Origin: an uncultured Eubacteriales bacterium
GTDB lineage: Bacteria; Bacillota; Clostridia; Lachnospirales; Lachnospiraceae
DNA: 64,000 nt
NCBI GenBank assembly: GCA_949292785.1
Contig: CASFBK010000002.1
Span: 1 to 64,000, forward strand
Reading direction: 5' to 3'
The notes under the pieces: generated by a model
What the model was told of the DNA's origin: nothing
The model's input: the letters and a program-made list of their open reading frames with translations, nothing else
Database searches by the model: none
Shown: positions 51,689 through 59,209 of the stretch, piece by piece
Numbering within the stretch: position 1 is the stretch's first letter
Layout of the letters: each line of letters begins with the position of its first letter
Made by a program: the position numbers and the translations under genes

Positions 51689-52645
51689 ATGAGAAAATAT
51701 GAGGATATTATTACAGTAGCCACTGTAAATTTTCGTCAGGTGTGGGGAAAGAAAGAGAGCAATCTTGCCCGTATCAAGGGATATATTTGTGCAGCAGCTA
51801 AGGCAGGAGCAGATGTAATTGTATTTCCGGAGATGGCGTTGAATGGATATGATGATGAAAGTGATGTGCCAAAACCGGAAAAAATGCAGATTCGGGAAGC
51901 CGAGGTTTTACATGGACCATCTGCCCAGGCAGTGGCAGAGATAACGAAAAAGTACGGAGTGTATGCCGTATTTGGAATGGCAGAAAGAGAAGAAGAAGAT
52001 TCCCAAATCGTATATAATTCGGCGGTCGTGTGCGGACCGGAGGGCATTATGGGTTCTTACCGCAAGATTCATCCCGCATTGGCAGAGCAGTGCTGGTGCG
52101 AGCGGGGAAATGAGCCATATGCATTTCCAACTCCATGGGGAGATATTGCGATCGGTATCTGCTATGATACTTATAATTTTCATGAACTGATGCGCTATTA
52201 TGCGGCAAGTGGAAGCCGTTTATATTTAAATCCCACTGCCATAGGTCCAAGTGGCAGACATGACTGGAGAGACTATTATATGACAGGATTGAAACAGGGC
52301 GTGAACTCCTGTGAAATTTTTATTGCCAGCTCCAATTTAGTAGGAAACAGCTTTGTAGACGAAGAGGAAGGTGGAAGCCTTGGAAATATCAAGGAAGTTG
52401 GTCCCGGCTGTGGAGGTGGAAGTATGATTTTAGGACCAGGTTTAAATGACAAGCTCCATATCTATGCCGGAGATGTAGATGATAACGAAGAGGGATTTTG
52501 TATAGCGACCATCGACCTGTCTTTAGCAACCCGCAGAAACTTTAAGGTGGACCCGGTAAAAGGCTGCCCGGATTACCGACCGGATATTTATCAGAAGTTG
52601 AATGAAAAATTATTAGAAACACCATTTTGGAAACAGTTTGTCTAG
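51689..52645 (+). CDS. Nitrilase-superfamily carbon-nitrogen hydrolase (amidase or carbamoylase)
   Basis: A 318-aa hydrolase with the Glu-Lys-Cys triad: Glu in VFPEMALNGYD, Lys in SYRKIHPAL and Cys in IGICYDTYNFHE. The second Glu-like region precedes the Lys as in the family. Members hydrolyse aliphatic amides, N-carbamoyl amines or beta-ureidopropionate. It lies directly after the urea/amide importer and before a cytidylate-kinase-like gene, so it probably acts on the imported compound or on a ring-opened product. Specificity is unresolved. Confidence 0.87.
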   Translation: MRKYEDIITVATVNFRQVWGKKESNLARIKGYICAAAKAGADVIVFPEMALNGYDDESDVPKPEKMQIREAEVLHGPSAQAVAEITKKYGVYAVFGMAEREEEDSQIVYNSAVVCGPEGIMGSYRKIHPALAEQCWCERGNEPYAFPTPWGDIAIGICYDTYNFHELMRYYAASGSRLYLNPTAIGPSGRHDWRDYYMTGLKQGVNSCEIFIASSNLVGNSFVDEEEGGSLGNIKEVGPGCGGGSMILGPGLNDKLHIYAGDVDDNEEGFCIATIDLSLATRRNFKVDPVKGCPDYRPDIYQKLNEKLLETPFWKQFV

Positions 52646-52656
52646 GAGGAAAGCCT

Positions 52657-53298
52657 ATGAAAAATTATATTATCACCATTGCCAGAGGCTTTGGCAGTGG
52701 AGGAAAAGACATTGCCAACAGGCTGGCGAAGAAGTTGAACATCCCCTGCTATGAACGGGAAATTTTGGAGATGGCATCCGAGGAAACGGGATTGGATGTA
52801 GGGGTATTTCTTGAAGTAGATGAAAAGTTAAGAAAAAATACCATATTAAAAAATATTCAGACCGTACAGACGGAATATGTCATAGAGCCTACGGAAAAGG
52901 ATTTTGAATCGGATGACAATCTGTTTCATATTCAGGCACAGATTATTCGTACACTGGCAAGCTCCGATATGTCCTGCATCATTGTAGGAAAGTGTGCAGA
53001 TTATATTTTGAAGGATTATGACAATGTAGTCAGCGTTTATATCGAAGCCCCCAGAGAAGCGTGTGTGGAATCTATCAAGGCAAAGCTGAATGTTTCGGAA
53101 AAGGAAGCACATCGTATGATACGAAGTACAGATAAATACCGCGCCAACTATTATCGGTATTATACCCGTGGAAATGACTGGACCAACCCTATTAATTATC
53201 ATATGACATTGAATTCTGCCAGAGTTGGAAGAGAGGGATGTGTAGACATTATAGCTGATTATGTGAAAGAAAAATTTCCGGAAGTATTTCAAGAGTAA
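52657..53298 (+). CDS. Cytidylate-kinase-like family protein (copy 3)
   Basis: A 213-aa P-loop protein and close paralogue of copy 2 (33832). Matching segments are ITIARGFGSGGKDI, IIVGKCADYIL, VYIEAPREACVESI, RMIRSTDKYR and DWTNPINYHMTLNSARVG. ATG 52657 has AGGAGGA 6 nt before and is preferred to the in-frame 52627 start, which lies inside the preceding gene. As in the first island it follows an amidohydrolase gene. The repeated placement suggests a shared accessory role in these catabolic units. Confidence 0.8.
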   Translation: MKNYIITIARGFGSGGKDIANRLAKKLNIPCYEREILEMASEETGLDVGVFLEVDEKLRKNTILKNIQTVQTEYVIEPTEKDFESDDNLFHIQAQIIRTLASSDMSCIIVGKCADYILKDYDNVVSVYIEAPREACVESIKAKLNVSEKEAHRMIRSTDKYRANYYRYYTRGNDWTNPINYHMTLNSARVGREGCVDIIADYVKEKFPEVFQE

Positions 53299-54713
53299 TG
53301 CGTATGAAGAAAAGGCAGATAGCAGGTTTTATATTGGCAATGATGTCTCTTATTCTGATTATGGTATTTCCGGAAATAGAAGGATTGTCGGAAGAAGGAA
53401 AACGGTGTCTTGCGGTATTTGTTGCGGTATTTTTTCTATATGCATTTGAAGCAATGAATGCGGCGATTGTCAGTCTTGCCATTGTTCCCTTGCTGGTGTT
53501 TTTTAAAGTTACCCCCATAAAAGAAGCATTGGCAGGATTTTCTTCTACCTCTACCTATTTAATCGTAGGAGCATTTCTGTTGACGGGAGCAATGGTGAAA
53601 TCAAGGGCAGGAGACCGGATTACCTATTATATACTACTGTTAGTAGGTACGAAAAGCCGGAATATATCCTTTGGCATTATGTGTGTCAATATTCTGCTGG
53701 CGTTTATGATTCCGTCCTCCACTGCCAGAACGGCAATGATGCTCCCAATCTGTTTAAAAATTATTGAACAGTATCAGGGAGAGGGAAAAGATAAGACCAG
53801 ATTCGGAGCAAATCTTATGATGACCTTGTGTTGTACCAACTCAACCATCAGCTCTGGAATACTGACTTCTACGATTACGAATCCCATGGCAGTGGAATAC
53901 ATACAAACGATTACAGGGCAGACGATTACTTATCGTACCTGGCTTGTGTGGGGCGGTCCTCCGGCATTGGTCTGTACCTTGATAGCGTGGTTGATGATTC
54001 AGGTAATGTTTTCACCGGAAAAACCATGTATGGAGAATGGAAAATTTTATGTACAGCAAAAACTGCAGGAGCTGGGACGGGTATCCATCGAGGAAGTCAA
54101 GGTTATGGTAGTCCTGGGAGCCGCCATTTTGTTATGGTTTCTTGGCGACATGATAAATCTTGACAGTACCACAGTCTGCCTGATGTGCGGATGTCTGCTC
54201 TGTATTCCTAAGCTGGGCGTACTGTCCTGGAAGGATTGTACAAAAAATATTTCCTTAAGCGTCATGTTTGTAGTAAGTGGTGGAATCAGCCTCGGAACAG
54301 CAATGAGTACCACGGGAACAGCAACATGGCTGGCAGAAAGTATATTCCGCATCTTTGGTTTAGAGCGTTTGTCCGCGCAAATGCTGCTTCTGGCAATGAT
54401 TGTAATTATACAGTTTATGCATGTATTTTTTTCCGGAACAGCAACTATGGCAAATGTGTTTTTTCCGGTAGTGGCAGGAATTGCCGGGGTTGCGGGAATT
54501 TCTCCAGTGGTAATGGTGGTGGTTGCTGCATTTATGATAGGCGGCTATCCGGTGTTGATGTTTTTTAATACAACGCCTAATATACTTTGTTATGATACGG
54601 GACATCTGACAACAGGGGATTTTATAAAGTTCGGACTGGTATTATCCGTAGCAGCCTGTGTGGTCTATGGAATCTGTGTGGAATGGTACTGGTCCATGAC
54701 AGGAATGTTGTAA
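53298..54713 (+). CDS. DASS-family (SLC13) carboxylate transporter
   Basis: A 471-aa membrane carrier with about 11-12 segments, two helical-hairpin motifs (IPSSTARTAMMLPI near residue 137; FFSGTATMANVFFP near 378) and substrate-motif region CTNSTISSGILTSTITNP. The family moves di- and tricarboxylates or sulfate with sodium or by exchange. The start ATG 53298 overlaps the preceding TAA; ATG 53304, six bases later, has better spacing from AAGAG. In this island it could import a carboxylated substrate or export a carboxylate end product. Confidence 0.87.
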   Translation: MRMKKRQIAGFILAMMSLILIMVFPEIEGLSEEGKRCLAVFVAVFFLYAFEAMNAAIVSLAIVPLLVFFKVTPIKEALAGFSSTSTYLIVGAFLLTGAMVKSRAGDRITYYILLLVGTKSRNISFGIMCVNILLAFMIPSSTARTAMMLPICLKIIEQYQGEGKDKTRFGANLMMTLCCTNSTISSGILTSTITNPMAVEYIQTITGQTITYRTWLVWGGPPALVCTLIAWLMIQVMFSPEKPCMENGKFYVQQKLQELGRVSIEEVKVMVVLGAAILLWFLGDMINLDSTTVCLMCGCLLCIPKLGVLSWKDCTKNISLSVMFVVSGGISLGTAMSTTGTATWLAESIFRIFGLERLSAQMLLLAMIVIIQFMHVFFSGTATMANVFFPVVAGIAGVAGISPVVMVVVAAFMIGGYPVLMFFNTTPNILCYDTGHLTTGDFIKFGLVLSVAACVVYGICVEWYWSMTGML

Positions 54714-54766
54714 AAAGCAAAAGAGTAAAAATGCAAAAGAGTAAAAGGAACAGGAGAGAAAGGAAC

Positions 54767-55939
54767 ATGGAGAAAACAATAATTAAAAACATTGGACTTA
54801 TTGTAAGTGGTGATATAAATAACCCCATTTTAGAGGGGAATACAGTGGTGATGGAAGACGGAATTATCACGGCTGTTGGCGGGGAAGCATTGCTTGCAGG
54901 CATCAATGAGAAAAGTACAGATGTCAAGGTAATTGACGCAAAAGGAATTACGCTTACGCCGGGGCTGATTGATTCTCATGTACATACCAGCATTGGAGAT
55001 TATGCACCAAGGCAGAAGACACTCGACTTTATTTCCAGTGCACTTCATGGAGGGGTTACTACTATGATTTCAGCAGGAGAAGCGCATATCCCGGGCAGAC
55101 CCAAGGACCCGGCAGGAACCAAGGCATTGGCAGTGCTGGCGGCAAAGTCTTATGAAAACGCCAGACCGGCAGGGGTAAAAGTGCATGGCGGGGCATTAAT
55201 TCTGGAAAAAGGATTGACGGAAAAGGATTTTGAAGAATTAAAAGAGCAGGGAGTCTGGCTGGTGGGAGAAATCGGACTGGGAAGTGTGAAAAAGCCGGAG
55301 GATGCTGCGCCAATGGTAGAATGGGCACATAAAAACGGATTCAAGGTTCAGATGCATACAGGCGGAACGTCGATTCCGGGAAGCTCTACGGTAACAGCAG
55401 CAGATGTAATGGCAACGAAGCCGGATGTGGTTTCTCATATTAATGGTGGACCGACTGCTATTTCTTTAGAAGAAGTGGACCGGATTATGGATGAGACAGA
55501 TTTTGCATTAGAAATTGTCCAATGCGGAAATCCAAAGGTTGCAGACTATGTGGCAAGACAGGCAGCAAAAAAGGGAATGCTTGAAAGAATTATTTTTGGA
55601 AATGATGCACCAAGCGGAACGGGTCTGATTCCGCTTGGAATTATCCGTAATGTCTGCCAGTTGTCCTCGGTATCAGAAATTGCACCGGAACAGGCATTGT
55701 GTATGGCATCCGGCAACACCACAAAGGTATATGGACTAAATACCGGAGTCATTGCGGTAGGAAGAGAGGCAGACCTGGTTTTGATGGATGCGCCCATGGG
55801 AAGTGTTGGAAACAATGCATTAGAGGCAATCAGTGCAGGAGACATTCCGGGCATCAGTATGGTGTGGATAGATGGCAAATTACTGGTGAATAAGAGCAGA
55901 AATACACCGCCGGCAAAGACACAGGCAGTTGTTTTATAG
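54767..55939 (+). CDS. ena: Enamidase (nicotinate-fermentation type cyclic amidohydrolase)
   Basis: A 390-aa amidohydrolase. Metal and active-site segments are LIDSHVHTS, AGVKVHGGALILEKGL, KVQMHTGGTSIPGSSTV, VSHINGGPTA and FGNDAPSGTGLIPLG. These and the ADYVARQAAKKG and KSRNTPPAK elements closely match my recollection of Eubacterium barkeri enamidase. That enzyme opens 1,4,5,6-tetrahydro-6-oxonicotinate to 2-formylglutarate plus ammonia. ATG 54767 (AAAGGA) is chosen over the upstream frame start at 54683, which lies within the transporter gene. The next-but-one gene is the expected following enzyme of that pathway. Confidence 0.85.
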   Translation: MEKTIIKNIGLIVSGDINNPILEGNTVVMEDGIITAVGGEALLAGINEKSTDVKVIDAKGITLTPGLIDSHVHTSIGDYAPRQKTLDFISSALHGGVTTMISAGEAHIPGRPKDPAGTKALAVLAAKSYENARPAGVKVHGGALILEKGLTEKDFEELKEQGVWLVGEIGLGSVKKPEDAAPMVEWAHKNGFKVQMHTGGTSIPGSSTVTAADVMATKPDVVSHINGGPTAISLEEVDRIMDETDFALEIVQCGNPKVADYVARQAAKKGMLERIIFGNDAPSGTGLIPLGIIRNVCQLSSVSEIAPEQALCMASGNTTKVYGLNTGVIAVGREADLVLMDAPMGSVGNNALEAISAGDIPGISMVWIDGKLLVNKSRNTPPAKTQAVVL

Positions 55940-55969
55940 GATAGGATAAAAGAAAGGAAGGAAATCACT

Positions 55970-56554
55970 ATGGAATTATCAATCAGAAAAATCGTAACCA
56001 ATTTAGAGGAAATCAGATATGAAGGCTTTAAGGAATTAGAAAAGCCAATTAAAAAGTGCAGTGTATCTGCCGTAATCAAAAATCCATATGCCGGAAAGTA
56101 TGTGGAAGACCTGGCAATGCTTTCTGAAATTGGAAAGTTTTTAGGTGGAGAACTGACAAAGAGGGCGGTAGAAGCAATGGGTATTGAGCCGTCAGAAGCA
56201 AACAGCTATGGAAAAGGAGCAATTATTGGATTAAACGGAGAATTAGAGCATGGAGCTGCAATTCTTCATCCGCTGCTTGGAAAGCCAATGCGGGAACAGG
56301 TAAATGGCGGAAAGGCAATTATTCCATCTGCAAAAAAGGCAGGAACGGCAGGAACTTCCTTAGATGTACCTCTTCATTATAAAGATGCCGCTTTTGTACG
56401 CACCCATTATGATGCTATGGAGGTAAGAATCCCGGATGCACCTAAGGAAAATGAGATAGTAGTGTCGATTGTGGTAACCAATGGGGGACGTCCACATCCA
56501 CGTATTGGTGGCTTACAGATAAGTGAGGTGAAAGGTGAAGATGGCTTACGGTAG
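55970..56554 (+). CDS. Amino-acid-synthesis-family protein (DUF1185/AA_synth)
   Basis: A 194-aa protein of the PF06684-type family. Distinctive segments are MLSEIGKFLGGELTKRAVEA, SYGKGAIIGLNGELEHGAA, KPMREQVNGGKAIIPS and VTNGGRPHPRIGGLQ. The family's biochemical role is poorly defined and the historical name is not a functional proof. It lies 30 bp after enamidase and overlaps the dehydrogenase gene by about 14-20 bp, so it is embedded between two consecutive pathway enzymes. This suggests a role on the same intermediate, for example as hydrolase, isomerase or aldehyde-handling protein (inference). Confidence 0.75.
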   Translation: MELSIRKIVTNLEEIRYEGFKELEKPIKKCSVSAVIKNPYAGKYVEDLAMLSEIGKFLGGELTKRAVEAMGIEPSEANSYGKGAIIGLNGELEHGAAILHPLLGKPMREQVNGGKAIIPSAKKAGTAGTSLDVPLHYKDAAFVRTHYDAMEVRIPDAPKENEIVVSIVVTNGGRPHPRIGGLQISEVKGEDGLR

Positions 56555-57443
56555 TGATAAATTGGAAAAAGTAATTGGATTTATTGGACTTGGAGCCATG
56601 GGAAAGCCAATGGCAGAAAATTTTCTCAAGGCAGGGTATGAACTCAATGTGTTTGATGTGTCCGCCTTGGTCATGGAGAAATGGAAGAGAACGTCAGCAA
56701 ACTTATGCAAAAATGTAACAGAGGTAGCGGAGAAAAGTGATATTATCTTTTCCTCTCTGCCTAACGGAAAGATTGTACAGAGCATTATGGAGGGAGAACA
56801 AGGTGTCCTTGCTTCCTGTAAAACGGGAGCGGTCATTGTGGACTTAAGCAGTGTCGCACCGGAAACATCGGAAAGTCTCTGTCAGAAAGCTGGTGAAAAA
56901 GGCGTCTGCTATCTGGACTCTCCTGTCAGCGGAGGGGTTACGGGAGCACAGAAGGGGACACTGACATTGATGGTTGGCGGTGACAGGGAAGCGTACGAGG
57001 CAGTGCTGCCGGAACTAAACTGTATCGGAAAGAATATTTTCTATATTGGGAAAAGCGGTTCCGGTGATGCTATGAAGATTGTGAATAATCTACTGCTTGG
57101 ATGTAATATGGCAGCTCTGGCAGAAGCGCTGATTCTAGGAGAAAAGTGCGGGTTAGATTTGAAAACCATGAAGGAGATTATCAGCATCAGTTCCGGAAGA
57201 AGTTATGTGTCAGAAGCAAAGCTGGAGAATTTTATTATGCCGGAAAGCTATGACGGGGGATTTGCTATCAGTTTACAGCATAAAGACTTGAGTCTGGCAT
57301 TGGAGGCAGGAAAAGCAGTAACCATGCCCCTGCCGATGACCTCCATGGCGGCACAGATATACGAACTGGCAAAGGCAGAGGGGCTATCCCGAAAGGATAT
57401 TTCTGCCTTAGTCAAAATGTGGAGTGAACATACATTAAAATAG
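56541..57443 (+). CDS. hgd: 2-(hydroxymethyl)glutarate dehydrogenase-like beta-hydroxyacid dehydrogenase
   Basis: A 300-aa enzyme of the 3-hydroxyisobutyrate/tartronate-semialdehyde reductase family. The NAD motif is GFIGLGAMGKPMAENFLKAG, the substrate motif SPVSGGVTGAQKGTLTLMVG, and the catalytic Lys is in GSGDAMKIVNNLLLG. The stretches GCNMAALAEALILGEKCGL, SSGRSYVSEAKLENFIM and ISLQHKDLSLALEAGK resemble the E. barkeri enzyme that reduces 2-formylglutarate. ATG 56541 is preferred to GTG 56535. Methylmalonate-semialdehyde reduction is an alternative. Its 3' end overlaps the convergent LysR gene by 9 bp. Confidence 0.83.
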   Translation: MAYGSDKLEKVIGFIGLGAMGKPMAENFLKAGYELNVFDVSALVMEKWKRTSANLCKNVTEVAEKSDIIFSSLPNGKIVQSIMEGEQGVLASCKTGAVIVDLSSVAPETSESLCQKAGEKGVCYLDSPVSGGVTGAQKGTLTLMVGGDREAYEAVLPELNCIGKNIFYIGKSGSGDAMKIVNNLLLGCNMAALAEALILGEKCGLDLKTMKEIISISSGRSYVSEAKLENFIMPESYDGGFAISLQHKDLSLALEAGKAVTMPLPMTSMAAQIYELAKAEGLSRKDISALVKMWSEHTLK

Positions 57444-58319
57444 ATTGATGAACTCCAGTAGAGAAAGGGGCAGATTTGCATTTTTGCTCCAGACAAGATA
57501 CAGGTTAGCGTAGGAAACGGGATGAATGATTTTCTTAATTACAACATTATCGTCATCAATCAGCAGGGAGGAAGAGTAGGGCATAATAGCACATCCCAGA
57601 CCATTTACGGTCCATTCAATGGAGGTAATAATATTGTCATTGCGGGAAATGATATTAGGTTTTACATTTTTCTCCATGCAGGTATAGAGAAAGGATTCCT
57701 CAAAACGGCGATGAATTACTAATGGGAGATTGACAACATCAGAAAAATCAATGACACCTTGGGAATAATCGTGAAAAAATTCCCTGCGCCCGGTAACCAC
57801 AAAATAGTCATTCTCATCGTTAGAGGAATCCGGCATTTTTATCTGCTGGCAGGAGTAAAGACTGTGGTTAAAGGGTTCCCTTAGAATACCAATGTCTATG
57901 ATTCCGTTATCCAGCAGCTCCATGATGCGGATACTGCTCCCGTCATGGATATTAAATACCGTATGGGGATAGTGCTGCTTGTATTCCTTAATAATAGTAG
58001 GGAGCATATTGTGGTTTACACTGCTGACGGTGCCGATATTGATAATGGTAGGAGCGATGGTGGAAAAATCATGCAAGTCATCTACCGTCTGCTGGATAAG
58101 CGCCAGTATCTGCGTAGTTTTGTTTTGCAGATAGATGCCCTCGTTGGTAATGCGTAGGTTACGGGAGTCCCGGGTAAAAAGTGTAACGCCAAGTTCTTCC
58201 TCTAAAAGCTTTAACTGATAGCTTAAAGGCGGCTGTGAAATATTCAAAAGCTGTGCCGCCTTTGTGAGATTTCCGGTCTCTGCAATTTTTAAAAAGTAAG
58301 TTAATTGTTTTAGTGTCAT
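57435..58319 (-). CDS. LysR-family transcriptional regulator of the second island (probable)
   Basis: A 294-aa LysR regulator. The HTH is at residues 1-60 (AAQLLNISQPPLSYQLKLLE), and the effector domain at about 90-290 contains NIHDGSSIRIMELLDNGIID. It is convergent with, and overlaps, the last gene of the enamidase operon. It could control the dyad promoter at 45693-45730, which has a T-N11-A core. Its own upstream region lies between two 13-bp perfect inverted repeats (58324-58394). Confidence 0.85.
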   Translation of the reverse strand: MTLKQLTYFLKIAETGNLTKAAQLLNISQPPLSYQLKLLEEELGVTLFTRDSRNLRITNEGIYLQNKTTQILALIQQTVDDLHDFSTIAPTIINIGTVSSVNHNMLPTIIKEYKQHYPHTVFNIHDGSSIRIMELLDNGIIDIGILREPFNHSLYSCQQIKMPDSSNDENDYFVVTGRREFFHDYSQGVIDFSDVVNLPLVIHRRFEESFLYTCMEKNVKPNIISRNDNIITSIEWTVNGLGCAIMPYSSSLLIDDDNVVIKKIIHPVSYANLYLVWSKNANLPLSLLEFINLF

Positions 58320-58323
58320 ACAA

Positions 58324-58394
58324 AAATCCTCTGAAACAGGTGGAAAGTAAATGGTTTCTATATCATTTAGTATAGCACATATTTCAGAGGATTT
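58324..58394. repeat. 13-bp perfect inverted repeats flanking the lysR promoter region
   Basis: AAATCCTCTGAAA (58324-58336) and TTTCAGAGGATTT (58382-58394) enclose 45 bp that contain a minus-strand TATACT box. It may be operator arms, a MITE-like remnant, or a leader hairpin. Confidence 0.6.
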
Positions 58395-58423
58395 ATATTA
58401 TTTTCTGATAAGGAATAAGCACG

Positions 58424-58702
58424 TTATTTCTTGGATGATACGGATAGTGTTAGTCCCAAAGGGCGCATAATTTTAAGTAAGGTATCAAGATTGGGTGTGG
58501 TTTTGTAGGATTCAATTCTCGCAACAGAGGATTGTGGGATGCCGCAAAGTGATGCAAGCTCACGCTGACTGATGCCCATAGCCTTTCGTTGTTCAATAAG
58601 AGCACCGACAATAGGGGCAATACTTTCAATTTCCTCAATATCCTTTTGACCTTTTGGATCAACAGACTTTACATGTTCTTTATAATCATTCCATGTTTTC
58701 AT
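58424..58702 (-). CDS. HigA-type antitoxin (XRE family)
   Basis: A 92-aa helix-turn-helix protein. The XRE domain covers about residues 30-85 (QRKAMGISQRELASLCGIPQ, ARIESYKTTPNLDTLLKIM). It begins 3 bp after the toxin stop, giving the toxin-first HigBA order. The protein should neutralise the RelE-like toxin and repress the operon through its dyads at 59114-59170. Confidence 0.88.
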   Translation of the reverse strand: MKTWNDYKEHVKSVDPKGQKDIEEIESIAPIVGALIEQRKAMGISQRELASLCGIPQSSVARIESYKTTPNLDTLLKIMRPLGLTLSVSSKK

Positions 58703-58705
58703 ATC

Positions 58706-59074
58706 TTATGATTCCTCCCTTCTGGATAAGTAATCATCTCGCTCTGCTTTTGCTTTGTTAATTTCGCGACGAGGCGTTTTCTGTGATTTCTTACGGAAAC
58801 TGTGAAGAAGAACATAGGTATTGTCTTTAGAATAAAAATAAAAAACTCGATTGTTTCCAGGGCGTAGTTCCCAGATATCTTCTTCAATATGCTTCGTAAT
58901 GTTATCTGGAAGTTGGGTACCGTTGTCTTGTAGTAACTGAATATAAAGCATTACTTGCCGGTATTGTATCCTTGCATTTTTGTTTGAGTTAGATTTAGAA
59001 CGCAAAGTTTCCAGAAAGTTCCAAACCTCAGATTCACCATTTTGTTTTTCATAGAATTCAATGTTATATCCCAT
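58706..59074 (-). CDS. HigB/RelE-family toxin
   Basis: A 122-aa RelE/ParE-fold toxin: N-terminal YNIEFYEKQNGESEVWNFL, central DIWELRPGNNRVFYFY and LLHSFRKKSQKTPRREINKA, the phage-derived Gp49-like/HigB signature. Such toxins cleave mRNA in the ribosome. It is followed by the XRE antitoxin after 3 bp. Confidence 0.88.
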   Translation of the reverse strand: MGYNIEFYEKQNGESEVWNFLETLRSKSNSNKNARIQYRQVMLYIQLLQDNGTQLPDNITKHIEEDIWELRPGNNRVFYFYSKDNTYVLLHSFRKKSQKTPRREINKAKAERDDYLSRREES

Positions 59075-59111
59075 AGTATACTCCTAACCTCAGGAGTTCA
59101 TTCCTGATTAA

Positions 59112-59170
59112 ATGATAGCATAAAAGCTATCGGCAGTCAATAATGTCTGTATTACAATTACTATAATACA
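59112..59170 (-). promoter_or_regulatory. higBA promoter with two dyad operators
   Basis: Minus-strand TTGACT (59135-59140), a 17-bp spacer, TATCAT (59112-59117). The dyad GATAGC-N6-GCTATC (59114-59131) covers the -10 box and spacer. A second dyad TGTATTA-N9-TAATACA (59148-59170) lies just upstream. Confidence 0.6.
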
Positions 59171-59209
59171 AACATACGTTCGAGTCAACCGAAAATATTA
59201 AAATTAAGG

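Noticed and set aside
51689-57443. The second island as a thymine-specific pathway ending in 3-hydroxyisobutyrate
   Set aside because: Possible in principle (nitrilase-type ureidopropionase plus HIBADH-like enzyme), but no ring reductase or dihydropyrimidinase is in this island and the enamidase plus HGDH match is much stronger.
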